A DNA stretch of 64,000 nucleotides, from NCBI GenBank assembly GCA_002007465.1, contig LNAC01000378.1:1429230-1493229 (forward strand), in the 5' to 3' direction. Shown in pieces: positions 1-11,429 of the stretch; positions within the stretch are counted from its first letter, which is position 1, and each line of letters begins with the position of its first letter. Under the pieces are notes generated by a model. That model had not been told where the DNA came from, made no database searches, and worked only from the letters and a program-made list of their open reading frames with translations. The stretch is from Ailurus styani (Eukaryota; Chordata; Mammalia; Carnivora; Ailuridae). The translations under genes were made by a program, and so were the position numbers.

Positions 1-55
1 TGCCTACTTGTGATCTCTCTCTGTGTCAAATAAATAAATAAATCTTAAAAAAAAA
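1..55 (+). repeat. CAN-SINE 3' end, cut by window edge
   Basis: Tail of a forward carnivore tRNA-derived SINE: TGATCTCTCTCTGTGTCAAA, then ATAAATAAATAAATC and poly-A. The head lies below position 1. Confidence 0.85.
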
Positions 56-3000
56 CAAAGCCTTTCCAGGTGCCTCAAACTGAAACTCATCTTTCCCACT
101 TCTGAGCTCTCATAGCATTCTGTTTCTTGTATGAGTTGCTATATGTGGCCACAGTCTCCATGTATTGCCCATCTCCCCACCAGCTGTAAAGTCTTTTCAC
201 CCTCATATCACTTCTTCCAAGGCACTTAATACGCAAACTCTCACAGTTTTCTGTATTATGTTCTTGGGCCTCAAAATCTTTCTTTTGGCCCAAGTGTAGT
301 GTGGAACCCTTTCTTCTCTATACAAGGTTCAGCTAGCCTCCTCACAGATCAGTTGTGCTCAAGTCACTGATTAGTAGTGGGTCAGAGTGGTCTTAACTCA
401 TTGCAGGTTGAGCAGGAGTCAATAGTAAGTGGCCCCAAAGCTCACTTCAGCTAGGGCATTAGTGGAAGTCAAGGATGTTGGTCTCCTGCCATCCTGACCC
501 AGTTTGGCCCTTTCTCCTACCAGCACCATATCCAGTTTGGGAGACTTCATTTTGAAATGATGACGACAATGGAAGTATTCAAGAATAGAGGCGACTTGGA
601 GTGGAAATACAGAGTGGGGAGAGATGGTAGCTATAGTTACAGATCTGAAAGGGCTGTCAAGAAGAGGACAAATTGGGCTTGTTCTGTGTGGTGACCTGGT
701 TAGAACCAGGAGTGATGGGAGGAAGCCACAGAACTACCATGTGTTAATACATCAAAGCTAGTGTTTACTAAGTAATGATTATATCATAGGCATCGTGCTA
801 CTAGTGTCATTTTTACAAATGAGAGACCTCAGAGTCCCAGAAGTCTAGTAAATCTGACCAAGTCACGGGGCTAATATCGAGGTGACAGTGTCAAGACCAA
901 ATGCAGGCAGTCTGGCTGCAGAGCCCAAGGTCTTAACCACTGTACTGCACATTTTACCTTCAGAAAAGAGGGACCCGGATTAGATGCAGAGCCGATGAGA
1001 AGCTACAGTGGTAATCATACTACAGTGTATCAGTGTATCAAATCAACACGTTGTACCCTTTAAATTTACACAATGTTAGATGTCAAATATATTTCCATTA
1101 GACAAAGAGAGAAATTGAACACTCTGCTTTACGGGAATGGTGAGCTCTCTGTCTCTGGAAAGTTTCAGGTACAGGCATGTGACTTTCTGTCACTCTTGGG
1201 GGGAAGTTGGATTGGGAAGATCTCGGGTCCCCAGCCCCAGCCCTGAGACTCTCCGATTCCAGGTGGCAGGCTAAATGGAATGATATGTCTCACTCACTCC
1301 CTCGAGGGCTTTATCTCCGTGTAACCAAACAACTGTGGTGATGAATCGAGCAGCGCTCACTCTTTCCGAGAAGCAGCCACCTGGAAGGCGGTGCAGCAAC
1401 CTGGTGAGAGCAAACCCCAGTCTCGGAACATGTAAAACTCTTCCAGCTTCAGCAGGAACAAGGGGCAACAGGGACAACAAGCATGTATTATCAGCTGATT
1501 TCCTGCATGGAGTTTAGTTTGTTCTCAGACTTAAAGGTTATTATATGAATTCCAATGAGCTGCCTGCCAGCTCTCCCTCTCTGCCTGTCAGCCTTCCCTT
1601 TTCTTTCCAATAACAGATTGATCTGCTTACTCACTAGCACACAGGCATGAGGGAAGATGTCAGGTTTTTGTCACCTGCATTTTTACTTGTGCTTCCCTTC
1701 TTCAGAAATGGCTCATCGCGCACAGTATTTTTTCACACCTGACCACAGGGCAACCCCCTTCAGCCAGAATTGCAGACCTGCCATCTGTCTTTTAAATGGC
1801 TCATTTGTTCGCTTGTTCCGTTGCATTCTTGCTTGGAGTGCACATGCATGCGCGCTCGCGTGCATGTGCGTGTGTGTGTGTGTGTGTGTGTGTATAACTT
1901 GAGTTTGAAACTCAGGGCTCTGCAAACTCCCCCTCTGGAAGATGGCACATTCTATCTTGTAAGGCAGAACTATGAGAACTAGAAACGCTTGGTGCTTGGT
2001 TGACATAAAGCGTATCTGACAGACAGAGACAGCTTGGCTCTGTCCATGCGGGATCTGTGGGACTTTGGGCTTAGTCCTCAGGAGATCCCCAGCTGGATTC
2101 TGCTTCTGAGCAGGAGACTTCCTGCTTAGGAACTACTTTCCCTTTCCACCACAGGAATGGAGCACTTGCTGTTTTGAAGATATCCCTCCTCCCTTTGTAA
2201 GCTCGAAACTTCTTTGCTCTCTTGTTCTTTTGTCGGCTTCCCTGTTAGTCCCTCTTTCTACAGGGTGAGAGTGTTTCTCCTCAGAATTAGTGAGCGGACT
2301 TACTGCTGAGGGAGAAATCTGCCCGGGGAATGTGGTTCCTAATCCACTCCTGCACACATTTCATCAGACCCGGGCATTTTGTGTCTTTTTATGTTTCGAT
2401 CAGAACATGCTTGGAAGAATCTGGTGGGACAGAAATTTCAGCTGATACACTTTATTGCTCTAAAATGAGATATGGTTTCTTGAACCGAAAGACAGGAGAG
2501 CAAGCATTATGCCTTATTCTAGATTGCTGCCCCATCTCCCTGCAGCACCCTGCAAACGCCTGGCATAGAATAACTACATACCAATTCATATTTCCCAAGA
2601 TTCTACTGGGGTTAATAACCACATGACAAGGTGTGCTGGGGTTTTTTAAATGCTTGGTTAAAACAAATTTTTAAAATTTAAATATGCTTAAATTTAAGTT
2701 TTAAATTTAAATTTTAAATTAAAATTAAAAAACTTTAAATTTAAAAACATTAAAAAATTTTAAAACAAATTTTTCCCCCCTGCAGTTCTCAGAGCTTTTA
2801 CCACGATAATATATGGTGCCATTTTAAGAATGGGGGAATGTAGTTTGCTGTGTTTCCCGAAATTCTTTGACCATAGAACTCTTCTCTTGCTGGAGCATCC
2901 TATGGACCATGAGTGGCCTGGAGTCTGGTAAAGGGGTTTATTGAGTGGATAAATAGTTTGGAGCACTAAGGGAGACCCTAATTCAATGTACTGCCCAAGC

Positions 3001-3809
3001 TCCTCCCAGCTGCCCCACTAGTTTAAATGAACTGGGCCAAATTTGAGGACAAGAAGAACATGGAGTCGAGCCTGAGACTCCCAAGAAATAATTCTGCGAT
3101 GCCTCTTCCCCTGAAGATTTGTAATAGGCAAAGTCAATGCAATCACCTAGCATGTCACTATCATTTCCTCCTTTCACCAGAAAACAGGAATAAAATTAAA
3201 GAGCTACAGAGACATTAGCTTACAATAATCTAATTCAACCAGTTGTGGTGACTTCTCCAAGGTCGGTATGGAGCAAAACCAAGACTAGAACCTTGGCCTC
3301 TTGCCTCGACCCACGGCTCTTTGCCTTTCGTCTTCATTCCTTTACGACTCTTTAATTTCGTAGCCTGGCTCCTCCCCACAATATTTGGATCTCTGCTTTG
3401 GCCAGAGTCTAGGGAGTCAACGGTTTAATGTGTCTGCTGTCCAGTAATTATTGTGTTCGACGGGATCACGCACATCAGAATGTCAACACAAGTGTGAACC
3501 AGAACACTTACGAGCACCATATGGTGATTCAGGGAATAGTGTAGAAAGTATCACCAGCCAGTGTTTGATATAAATGTTGCCAACTAGCTGGAGCTGAGTT
3601 AGCTCTCTGGGCTTTTCTCTATGTCCCCAAGTAAGAGTGAGCTCATTTAATGACGTCTGAACATCTGGGTAATGTTTCCAATGGCTGCCTATCAATTCAT
3701 TGATAGCAGAGGCCTCTTGGAGTATCAAGAGGTGAGATTATGTTCCAAAGCACCAAAGCTTTGGTGGAGGCCTGGCTAGCCACAGAAAGGACAAAGAAGC
3801 AGAAGTTAC
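56..3809. other. Partial intron after TM7 exon; no gene seen
   Basis: This is ADGRG4 intron sequence downstream of the TM5-TM7 exon. It holds a MIR-like remnant near 770-950 (minus), an old L1-end fragment near 1020-1105, a GT microsatellite at 1868-1893 and a very A/T-rich low-complexity patch at 2650-2770. I looked for the tail exon that should follow the FNTLQG codons and did not find one. The short open frames here resemble nothing I recognise. Confidence 0.7.
1868..1893. repeat. (GT)n microsatellite
   Basis: About a dozen tandem GT units preceded by an imperfect CA/GC/GT-rich stretch with ATGCATGCGCGC-like alternating purine-pyrimidine sequence. Confidence 0.9.
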
Positions 3810-4090
3810 CTTGCAACGTGTTGAAAATGCCAAAAAGATAAAAGAACAAAATCCTCACAGGCCCCCAGGCAAAAAAAGCAAACCCCCAGGTGAGGCCAAG
3901 TAAGAATGTCAGGCTCATTGTGCCTTTGAGGTCATGCAGGATGGTCTGCCCCCGAGTCTTCCGGCTTTGGGAGTTCATGGAATTCAGTTGAACAAGAACA
4001 GTGCAGAACATGGAGAGATTCATGAGAAATATGAGGCAAAAATAAGCCACCACTGAGGTGTAAAAGATAGAATCATCTTTAATCCAACAA
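3810..4090 (-). CDS. ADGRG4: ADGRG4 exon 18 of window (TM5-TM7)
   Basis: This 281-base exon (phase 2 in, 1 out) opens FCWIKDDSIFY, carrying the ECL2 cysteine that pairs with the TM3 Cys. It then gives TM5 (VVAYFCLIFLMNLSMFCTVL), a short basic third intracellular loop (SQSRKTRGQ), TM6 (SLTFLLGLTWGFAFFAWGPV) and TM7 ending FYLFGIFNTLQG. 'GLTWG.AF..WGP' and 'FNTLQG' are strong family signatures. The acceptor is GTCTCTTGCAG and the donor TTGCAAG|GTAACTTC. The following tail exon is not seen at 1-3809 on the minus strand. Confidence 0.97.
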
Positions 4091-4606
4091 CTGCAAGAGA
4101 CAAAGAAGAGAAGGCCTTTGTGAGGTGGAGAAACACACACGTGTATTTTTCAGTGAGACCCTGATCTAGGACTTCGTGATCTCCGGCTTTAGTCCCCCTG
4201 AGAACATCTGCACCTAGAGAGCTCACTGGGGGCAGAGCGGGACTCACACACCAATCCCCTGCGCCCCCGTCCAGGGTTCTTTCCAGGGCCAGAAATCCTA
4301 AGAGGATATGCAGACACTTCTCAGCCCAATACCCTGAGAGGCTATTCTGTTCCTCAACAGCAGAAAAACAAGTGATGTATTTTCCTCCGAAGTGGCTCTC
4401 CCCCTGCCCCGCCCCGCCACCTTACACCTGAGCTTTTGTTTGCAGGATGAATTCTGTTTTGCATGATAAATATCACCGTAAAAGGACACGAGCAATGACT
4501 GGCTTTCCTGAATGCTATGCCAAACAATGAAGAGATCACCCGTGTTAATGATGTATATTTTAAACCTCCCTCCGCATCCTCAGGTTTGGACGACAAAGGG
4601 CAACCC

Positions 4607-4854
4607 TGGCCACTGGACTCTTTTTTTTTCTTTCTTTTTTTATTATTATTATTATTATTTTTTTTTATTTCACAGAGGGAGAGAGATCACAAGGAGGCAT
4701 AGAGGCAGGCAGAGAGAGAGAGGGGGAAGCAGGCTCCCCGCTGAGCAGGGAGCCCGATGCGGGCCTCGATCCCAGGACCCTGAGATCATGACTTGAGCCG
4801 AAAGCAGAGGCTTTAACCCACTGAGCCACCCAGGCGCCCATGGCCACTGGTCTC
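4607..4854 (-). repeat. CAN-SINE with target-site duplication
   Basis: Reverse-orientation SINE (body 4621-4840) with a T-rich head including a TTA run, A/B-box-like tRNA part at the far end and CACCCAGGCGCCCA terminus. It is flanked by TGGCCACTGGACTC and TGGCCACTGGTCTC, a 14-bp duplication with one mismatch. Confidence 0.92.
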
Positions 4855-5079
4855 TTAATGACTTTACCGTTTCTATTGAAAAAGAAATATGCGATGATTT
4901 GTATGAATAGATACCTCGTCTAATACATTTCCCATTACTAGAGGCATTACCTCCAAGTTTTGAACCGGGACAGGCTTGCCAATTTAACTGTGTGTCAACT
5001 TAGCTGAAACTTCTTTTCCAGAACCAGGAAAATCCCTTGCCATCGTACTGTTGACATTGGTGTGGATACTTTCATGTGT

Positions 5080-5112
5080 GTGAGTTTGTGTGTGTGTGTG
5101 TGTGTGTGTGTG
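5080..5112. repeat. (GT)n microsatellite
   Basis: Tandem GT repeat within the intron between the TM5-TM7 and ECL2 exons. Confidence 0.9.
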
Positions 5113-5254
5113 CACATTAGAAGGGAATGAGGGGAAAAAAGCATTGAATTTCCCTAATAAAGTCTAATTCTTAGGGTTCCCTGAATACCATCTTCAGCCT
5201 GAAAGGAGACTATAGAAGACATTTGAAAAGGGGCAGTGCTGCTTTATGTAATCT

Positions 5255-6200
5255 CTCAGACATATTGTTAAGTACCGAACAGTATATATCATTTGGATGA
5301 CAGAGTGCACAAGAGAGTATCTATACAGATCTGATTGTTGCTAATTAGACTTGCATCAAGGAAGAGAGACGGCATGGCTGGGGGTGGGGAACAGAGCTTA
5401 CTTTTCATCCTCTACCCTTTTGTGCGTTTGAATTTTGTACAACGTGCATGTATTACTTCTTCAAAATATAATTACAAAAAAAAGCTCTTAGAGCACTCTG
5501 CCTCTTACTAAACAATTCACATATGAAAGGGCTCTTTTCAGGAGGAGTGGAGTTGGTTTTGTTCTGGTTTTGCTTTTGCTTTTGATCTTTGAAGAAGAAT
5601 CACCAATAGACACTGGGGGCCCTTTGCGTTAGGGAACAGGCGAGGAGCAAGGACTGAGGAGGAGATGAGAAGGAAAGGAAGAGAAAAAGGAGAGAAAGAA
5701 CGGATAACAAGAAACTATGTAATTAGAAGGCACCTGCTGGAAAGAACAATATGATTTTGACCCTCCAGAAACTCATCTCAACACAAAAGATGGAGGAGTC
5801 CGGGGAGCAAGACCTCCTACATTTGATTGCAGTCTAGTGAGAGGAAATCTGTAGTTAAGAAAAAAGAAAGCTTGAGAGACAACAGTAAAGAGAATGGATC
5901 TGGGTAAGTAAAAAACAATCAGAAGCATGAAAGGAAAGCACGCTGTCTAAAGGACTGCATAGTAACTAGCTATGTGCCCATAAAAGAAGGTTCTGGAGAG
6001 GTGAATGGCAACTTTTGTGGCTGTGGATAAAAGAACCACAGAGAAGGGCTTATACATTAAGAAGAAAACAAAAGATGGTGAACAGGGCATATTAACTTGT
6101 CCAATCACGAAGTTGTACACCAGAAGCTAATGTAACATTGTGTGTCAACTGTACTCAAATAAAAACAAAATTAAAATTAAAAAAAAATAATGAAAAGAAA
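5255..6200 (+). repeat. Old L1 3'-end remnants
   Basis: Two degraded stretches resemble L1 3' regions: about 5255-5480, and about 6090-6180 with the carnivore L1 end pattern 'ACCAGAAGCTAATGTAACAT' then 'GTGTGTCAACTGTACT' and an A-rich tail. The purine-rich sequence between (5640-6080) shows no gene. Confidence 0.5.
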
Positions 6201-6379
6201 AGAGAAGAAGAAGAAAAGAAAACAACAGGAAAACAAAGCTGAGCCAATTTACAAAGGAAGATAGTGGAGTCTTTCAGGGGAGACCATTTCCTTACAGCGC
6301 TCACTACAGCTCCTTCCGGGTTCTGCGCGCTTTCTCATCGTAATCGCTGCTCATTACGTAAAACATGTGGAACAGGCCA

Positions 6380-6515
6380 CATGCTGAGCGTTTTATATAC
6401 GTGATGTCATTTTAATTTGCATACTACATTGACAGCAAACATTATTGTCCCCATTTTCCACTGGAGGAAATGGAAGGAAGAGGTAAAGTAAGTTGCCCAA
6501 GGTCACACAGAGCCC
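6380..6515 (-). repeat. MIR element
   Basis: Contains the MIR core in reverse orientation: 'ATTGTCCCCATTTTCCACTG', then 'TTGCCCAAGGTCACACAGAG'. Confidence 0.75.
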
Positions 6516-6694
6516 AGTCACCTAACCGTTACGTGAGTGCCCCCGTGACTGTGTTTAGGCCAAAAAAGGCTGAGGCTGAGTGCCCCCCCTGAGCCCGCGT
6601 CAAGACCAAGCCACAGGTCAGAAACACCCCTCAACCCCCAGACGCTGATGGTCAAGAGCATCACCACCTGAGAAGCAGAGATGCTGGTACTTAC

Positions 6695-6773
6695 AATGGA
6701 GTCGTTGAGCCCAGAGTTCCATACGGATCTTTTTTCACACTGAGTGTGATTGCCACCATGATCCCTGGGATTC
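6695..6773 (-). CDS. ADGRG4: ADGRG4 exon 17 of window (end of TM4, ECL2)
   Basis: This 79-base exon (phase 1 in, 2 out) reads GIPGIMVAITLSVKKDPYGT then LGSTTP and a split Phe codon. It finishes TM4 after the GWG motif and forms most of extracellular loop 2. The acceptor is TTCTCCTCTCTAG and the donor CCATT|GTAAGTACC. Confidence 0.95.
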
Positions 6774-8208
6774 CTAGAGAGGAGAAGCAAGCCAAAGGCA
6801 TCCCATTAGGAAGTGGGAGAAGTCCCGATCATTGACTGTGGGCCCCGATACACCAAGACACTGTTTAATTGAGCCACAGATGTGCGGGCATCAAAATACC
6901 ATTGTTTGCAAAATGTTTGTGAATTTTTCCAAGTTAAACATTTCTAGGAGTGCTCCAATCTGCTAAACTAAACAGCATGCTAAAGGCTCCAATACAACGC
7001 CCACTAGTTATTAAAAATAGCTCAAGTGCCAAAAAATCAACTTGGCAATAGAAGCATCTAGTTCATTGGAATAAAGGGTCGCATCAAGCAATTCTTCCCA
7101 GATGATGGGCTGCCAATTTTTTTCTCCTTTTCAATAGAGCCCCTTAGTTCCCAGGATCTTTTTGTCGAGGTCACCTTGGAGGAAGGGCAGAGGCAATCAG
7201 CTGCAGCATTCAGTGCTTTCTGAGACGGGGGCTGTTTCCACACTCGTTACTAGTTTGACATTTTGACTAGATCGACCAGTTAACGACCAGTCAATTCAGC
7301 CAGACTATAATAAAGCAATCAGTTCTGTCAAAGTGGTCGAACGTGATGTGAGTATAGACACAGGATTTAAAAATCCAATTGCATGTACATTCGCAAAACT
7401 TAAATGATTTCTTTATTTCTAACAATGTATTTCTCCTAAACTAAGAACATTACACTTGCACACGTTTTAGGGGTTTCGTAAGATGCTTTGCAAGGCTCTT
7501 CTAAATCCCAGAGTAACAAGCATCATGAAAAATCCTCCACTGTCCTATTCTGTGACAAACAGGACAGTCCCGTCTGATCTGTCTATCACACACTTAGCAC
7601 AGTGCCTAGCATGATGTAGATATTTACAAAAATACCTGTTGGAAAGAAAAAAAAAACCAGGACAGACCCAGAAATAGAAAGAACACACTAACTTTTGCCA
7701 GGGGAGAGAGGATGGAGGATGGGCAAAATAGGTGAAGGAGAGCCAGAGGGGCAGGCTTCCAGTCCTGGAATGAGTAAGTCACGGGATGAAAAGCACAGCA
7801 TAGGGTGTCGCGAATGGTACTGTAACAGCGCTGTAGGGGGACAGATGGCGGCCACACTTGCGGGGAACATGGCAGAATGTATAGACTTATCCAGTCACTA
7901 TATCACACACCTGAAACTCATGTGACACTGTGTGTCAACTAGACTTCAATTAAAAAAGTTTTTTTTTTAATCTGTTAGGGTCCAGAAAGGAGGGATGGAG
8001 GGAAGCCTCACATCTGCAGTGGAAGTTATGAGGTGGTCCCCAAGCTGTGCTTACTCTTTGGTAATTAACAAATCAATACATTATCGGTTACTAAACAGAA
8101 AGATCCCTACTGCTTATTCAAAAAAAAAAAATGTGGACCGATCTACTGCCTTGGACAGGGATTTAAATACAGGAGCAAAACCTTTTCAACAGGTTGCTTT
8201 GGCATTAA
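6774..8208. other. Intron sequence, mostly unassigned
   Basis: Intron between the TM2-TM4 and ECL2 exons. At 7885-7965 there is an L1-type 3' end ('CACACCTGAAACTCATGTGA', 'GTGTCAACTAGACTTCAAT', poly-T/A). The remainder, 6774-7880, shows no gene or clear repeat to me. Confidence 0.55.
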
Positions 8209-8415
8209 GAAGACAGAACTTCAGGGCGCCTGGGTGGCTCAGTCGGTTAAGCGTCTGCCTTCAGCTCAGGTCATGATCCCAGGCTCCTTGCTTAGCCGGA
8301 AGCCTGCCTCTCCCTCTCCCACTCACCTCTGCTTGTGTTCCCTCTCTCACTGTCTCTCTTTTTGTCAAATAAATAAAATCTTTAAAAAGGAAAAAAAAAA
8401 GAAGACAGAACTTCA
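8209..8415 (+). repeat. CAN-SINE with target-site duplication
   Basis: Forward SINE (8224-8400) starting GGGCGCCTGGGTGGCTCAGT and ending in poly-A, flanked by perfect 15-bp repeats GAAGACAGAACTTCA at 8209 and 8401. Confidence 0.95.
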
Positions 8416-9925
8416 AATATAAACAGAAGCTAATGTTGGTTTTCCTCGCCATTGATTGCATTTGTTTAATATTTAAATGCCCGAAAGTCCCCTTAGAAGG
8501 ACAGCTCTGCGGGGGCTCCCTGGTGACCTTGCAGGTACCCACATGGGCAGAGCAGGCAAAGGCTGGACCAGCAGGGGACCTGAGCTTGGACAGAGTGCCC
8601 TGAGAGCCCGCCCTTGCTGGAGGGACCGCAGGCTGTGAGGTGGTGCAGGGGCCGTCTGCTACTCGCCTCCCCATCTCCTCCAGGAGACTGTCGTGAGGCA
8701 AGTTTCTCGTCCCTCCCAGGTTCGGGGGAGGTGTGGGGCTTTGCACCCTGCCCCCTCAGCACAGAGCTGCGGAATATAAAAGTGCATAGCTCCAGCTTAG
8801 AATTGGCTCTTCAGCGACAGGGAATCCCTCAACTCATGTGGCAGCCATCTGTTCCCTTTTGTTTTGGTGTCATTCTTTTATAGTGTGGGGGACAAGGACT
8901 TGGGAGCTGGCGCCTTTAGCTACTCTTCCGTTAGCCAGCTAGGTAAGCCATCAGCTGAATCTGAAAGCAACTTGTTGCATCTGGACTGGTCCAGCTGGTC
9001 AGGCCTTGGCCTTGGCCTTGGCTCGGGTGTGCCCTTGACGGAGCTCCCTAAGTTTATCCCACCTCCAAGTACCAAGTCTTAGTCTTCGCTGCCACTCCTT
9101 GCACCCCGGCAAGTGTGTGTGTAATGAGAAGATTCAAGAGAGAAGACGCGAGCCTTGGGGACTCCTGCCACTTGAGGAGCGAGCGAAGGAAGAGGGGTCT
9201 GAGAAGAAAGCCCAGGATGAGAGATGACCAGGGGGAAGGAAAGCCAGGACTGAGTGTGACTTCCAGCCCCTTTACAGTTAGCCATCTGCGGGTTATCTGC
9301 TTTGGGGATTATTCATGAAGCCTCTTCTGGAGCATTTTTCCATCTCCTGGTTGACCTGAGATGAGGGCTCCCAGGCATAGGAGTGTACTGACTGCTTTGG
9401 GCTCCGTGTTTCTGATGGATTGCAAAGGGTACTAGAACAATTTTAGATTATGCGCTGCTTAGTATTTGCCTGTCTCTGCTCCCCCACATTAGCATGGATA
9501 ATAGCATTGACTGTGTAACCCGTGAAAGCATGTGCTATGTTAATGAACTCATTAGAAGGATGAGTAGCTAATTGGGAAGCTATTGTCTTTACAAAGGCAA
9601 TGGAAGATAAAATCTATCCTCACATGGATCCTCTGTGTCTCACTTCATACACATCTCCTGTGTCTGCAACACATTCTCTGAACTCAAAATCTGTTTTGTA
9701 TGGACAAAGTGAGGAGGAGAGGAGCTGAGCTGACCGTGTCAGAAATACAGGAGAGCAAACCAATAAAATAACATTTAAATTAGGAAATTTTCGTGCTGGG
9801 TTCCCTTCCTGGCTTCTTTCATCCAGGAGCAGTCACAATACCTGCCATGAGGTGTGGTGGGAATCAGCGTGTGTCTGACCCAGCACCCCTCTGCACATTG
9901 CGAGTCCTTTCCCTGTCCCTTCAAC
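8416..9925. other. Intron sequence; no gene seen
   Basis: A moderately GC-rich stretch around 8490-9300 gives several open frames on both strands, but none has a recognisable domain, a good splice context or family resemblance. I see no promoter or RNA gene. Confidence 0.55.
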
Positions 9926-9929
9926 AATA

Positions 9930-10120
9930 TGGCTGTGCCGTAGAGGTTACGTGCCCAAACTATGGAGCCAAATCTCTGGTTCGAATCCCAGTTCTGCCGC
10001 ATACCAGCTGTGTACACTTTGGCAAATTACCTAACCTCTCTGTGCCTCGGTGTCCTCACCACGAAATGGGAATAATGATGAAATCTTTCCCATAGAGATA
10101 TTGCGAGTGCTGAATAATGG
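9930..10120 (+). repeat. MIR element
   Basis: Reads through the MIR core: GGTTCGAATCCCAGTTCTGC, AGCTGTGTACACTTTGGCAA, then ACCTCTCTGTGCCTCGGTGT. Ends about 95 bases before the TM2-TM4 exon. Confidence 0.85.
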
Positions 10121-10213
10121 AATTAGGTCCTGAATAATGTGTCTCATGAAGCCAGAATTAAAAATATACACAAGCCTAAAACAGAGACATCAAGGACAAG
10201 CAGATATCCTTAC

Positions 10214-10482
10214 CCCAACCAACTAGACAGAATTTAAGGATATAATTGGGGACGTATATGTTGAAGACTCTGACGAGAGACAAATACATGTGGACCCCCT
10301 CTAGGCCCATCCAAGTCAAAGAGACGAGCAGGAAGTAATGAAGGGCAACCGCAGCTGTGACACACAGTCCCGCTTTCTGAAATGACGAGGACCAGGAATT
10401 GACCAGAAATGTCAGGTTTAACATCAGCAGTGCTGTGCACAGGTTGATCAGGATTTTGGAAGGATGATCTTTTCGAAGTTTG
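10214..10482 (-). CDS. ADGRG4: ADGRG4 exon 16 of window (TM2-TM4)
   Basis: This 269-base exon (phase 2 in, 1 out) starts [20 protein letters not shown] (TM2), has SSFQKAGLC with the conserved TM3 Cys, then [20 protein letters not shown] (TM3), and ends [11 protein letters not shown] (TM4). 'F.W.GLEG.H.Y' is the adhesion-GPCR TM3 signature. The acceptor is TTTCTTTTAG and the donor GGTTGGG|GTAAGG. Confidence 0.97.
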
Positions 10483-10602
10483 CTAAAAGAAAAGGCACAG
10501 TGTTTGGTTAGGTAGGGTCTCTGGTTTTAATCAAGCATTGCCACACCTTATCTGCCTAAGAAGCAAAGAATAAAAGAATAAAAAGAATAAAAGAAGTGCC
10601 TA

Positions 10603-10817
10603 GGGGCACCTGGGTGGCTCGGTCGGTTAAAGTTAAGCTGCCAACTGTGGATTTTGGCTGCGGTCGTGATCTCAGGGTCCTGGGATGGAGTCCCCCATCA
10701 GGCTCCTTGCTCCATGGGGAGTTTGCTTCTCTCTCTGCCTGCTCTGCCTGCCACTCCGCCTGCATGTGCTCTCTCTCTCTCTCTCTGTCTGACAAATAAA
10801 TAAAATCTTAAAAAAAT
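10603..10817 (+). repeat. CAN-SINE
   Basis: Forward copy starting GGGGCACCTGGGTGGCTCGG, with a (CT)n segment and AAATAAATAAAATC tail. It lies about 120 bases upstream of the TM2-TM4 exon in transcript direction. Confidence 0.93.
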
Positions 10818-10984
10818 TTACTTACTCATTTTACCTTACATGTACTGGATTTTTTGAGCTCCCCACCCTTTTTCCAGGTAGAGTCAAAGTATCCTAACTA
10901 CCGTAACCTTCACTAACAGGAATAATAGAGCTGCTGAGCTAAGCAGCACCCTTTTCTCTTTTTCCTTTTGTATTTTGGGGGGAA

Positions 10985-11285
10985 GGAAGGAAGGAGTTTC
11001 CTGGATAACACCGTTGTGTCAGTACGCCTTCAGCAGACTCAGGGCTGGTTTTACCTGTTGTTTCTTGCGTTGTTGATTTTAGCCTTCTGACAGGTGTGAG
11101 GTGATATCTCATTGCAGTTTTGGTTTGCATTTCCCTGATGATGAGGGATGTCGAGCATCTTTTCATGTGTCTGTTGACCACCTGGATGTCTTCTTCAGAG
11201 AAATGTCTGTTCATGTCTTCTGCCCATTTTTAATTGGACTACTGGTTTTTGGGGGGCATTGAGTCATATCGTTTTTTGTATATAT
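10985..11285 (-). repeat. L1 fragment
   Basis: Reverse-orientation L1 3' region: 'GGTGATATCTCATTGCAGTT', 'TTTGCATTTCCCTGATGATG' and 'TGTCTGTTCATGTCTTCTGC' are classic L1 3' sequences read backwards. Confidence 0.85.
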
Positions 11286-11310
11286 TTTTAAACTATTGAA
11301 TTGTTTTAAA

Positions 11311-11419
11311 AGTTTATTGATTTTTTTTTAAGTAATCTCTATCCCCAATGTGGGGCTTGAGATCATGACCCTGAGATCAACAGCTGCGTGCTCCACTGAC
11401 TGAGCCAGCCGGGCACCCC
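11311..11419 (-). repeat. Old short CAN-SINE
   Basis: Reverse copy of the older short type: 'TGGGGCTTGAGATCATGACC', 'TGCTCCACTGACTGAGCCAG' and end CCGGGCACCCC. It lies between two L1 pieces. Confidence 0.8.
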
Positions 11420-11429
11420 AGTTTTTTTT

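Noticed and set aside
87..293. Minus-strand open frame as a possible ADGRG4 tail exon
   Set aside because: Its sequence (charged, no TM7 end, no Phe-rich start) does not match what should follow FNTLQG, and no suitable acceptor in phase 1 was seen.
8224..8300. tRNA-like A-box and B-box signals at SINE heads throughout
   Set aside because: CAN-SINEs descend from a tRNA, so these promoter-like elements are expected. None folds into an intact tRNA gene with correct ends.
8261..8746. 161-codon minus-strand open frame
   Set aside because: Its C-terminal part is read through a CAN-SINE and the rest is featureless intron.
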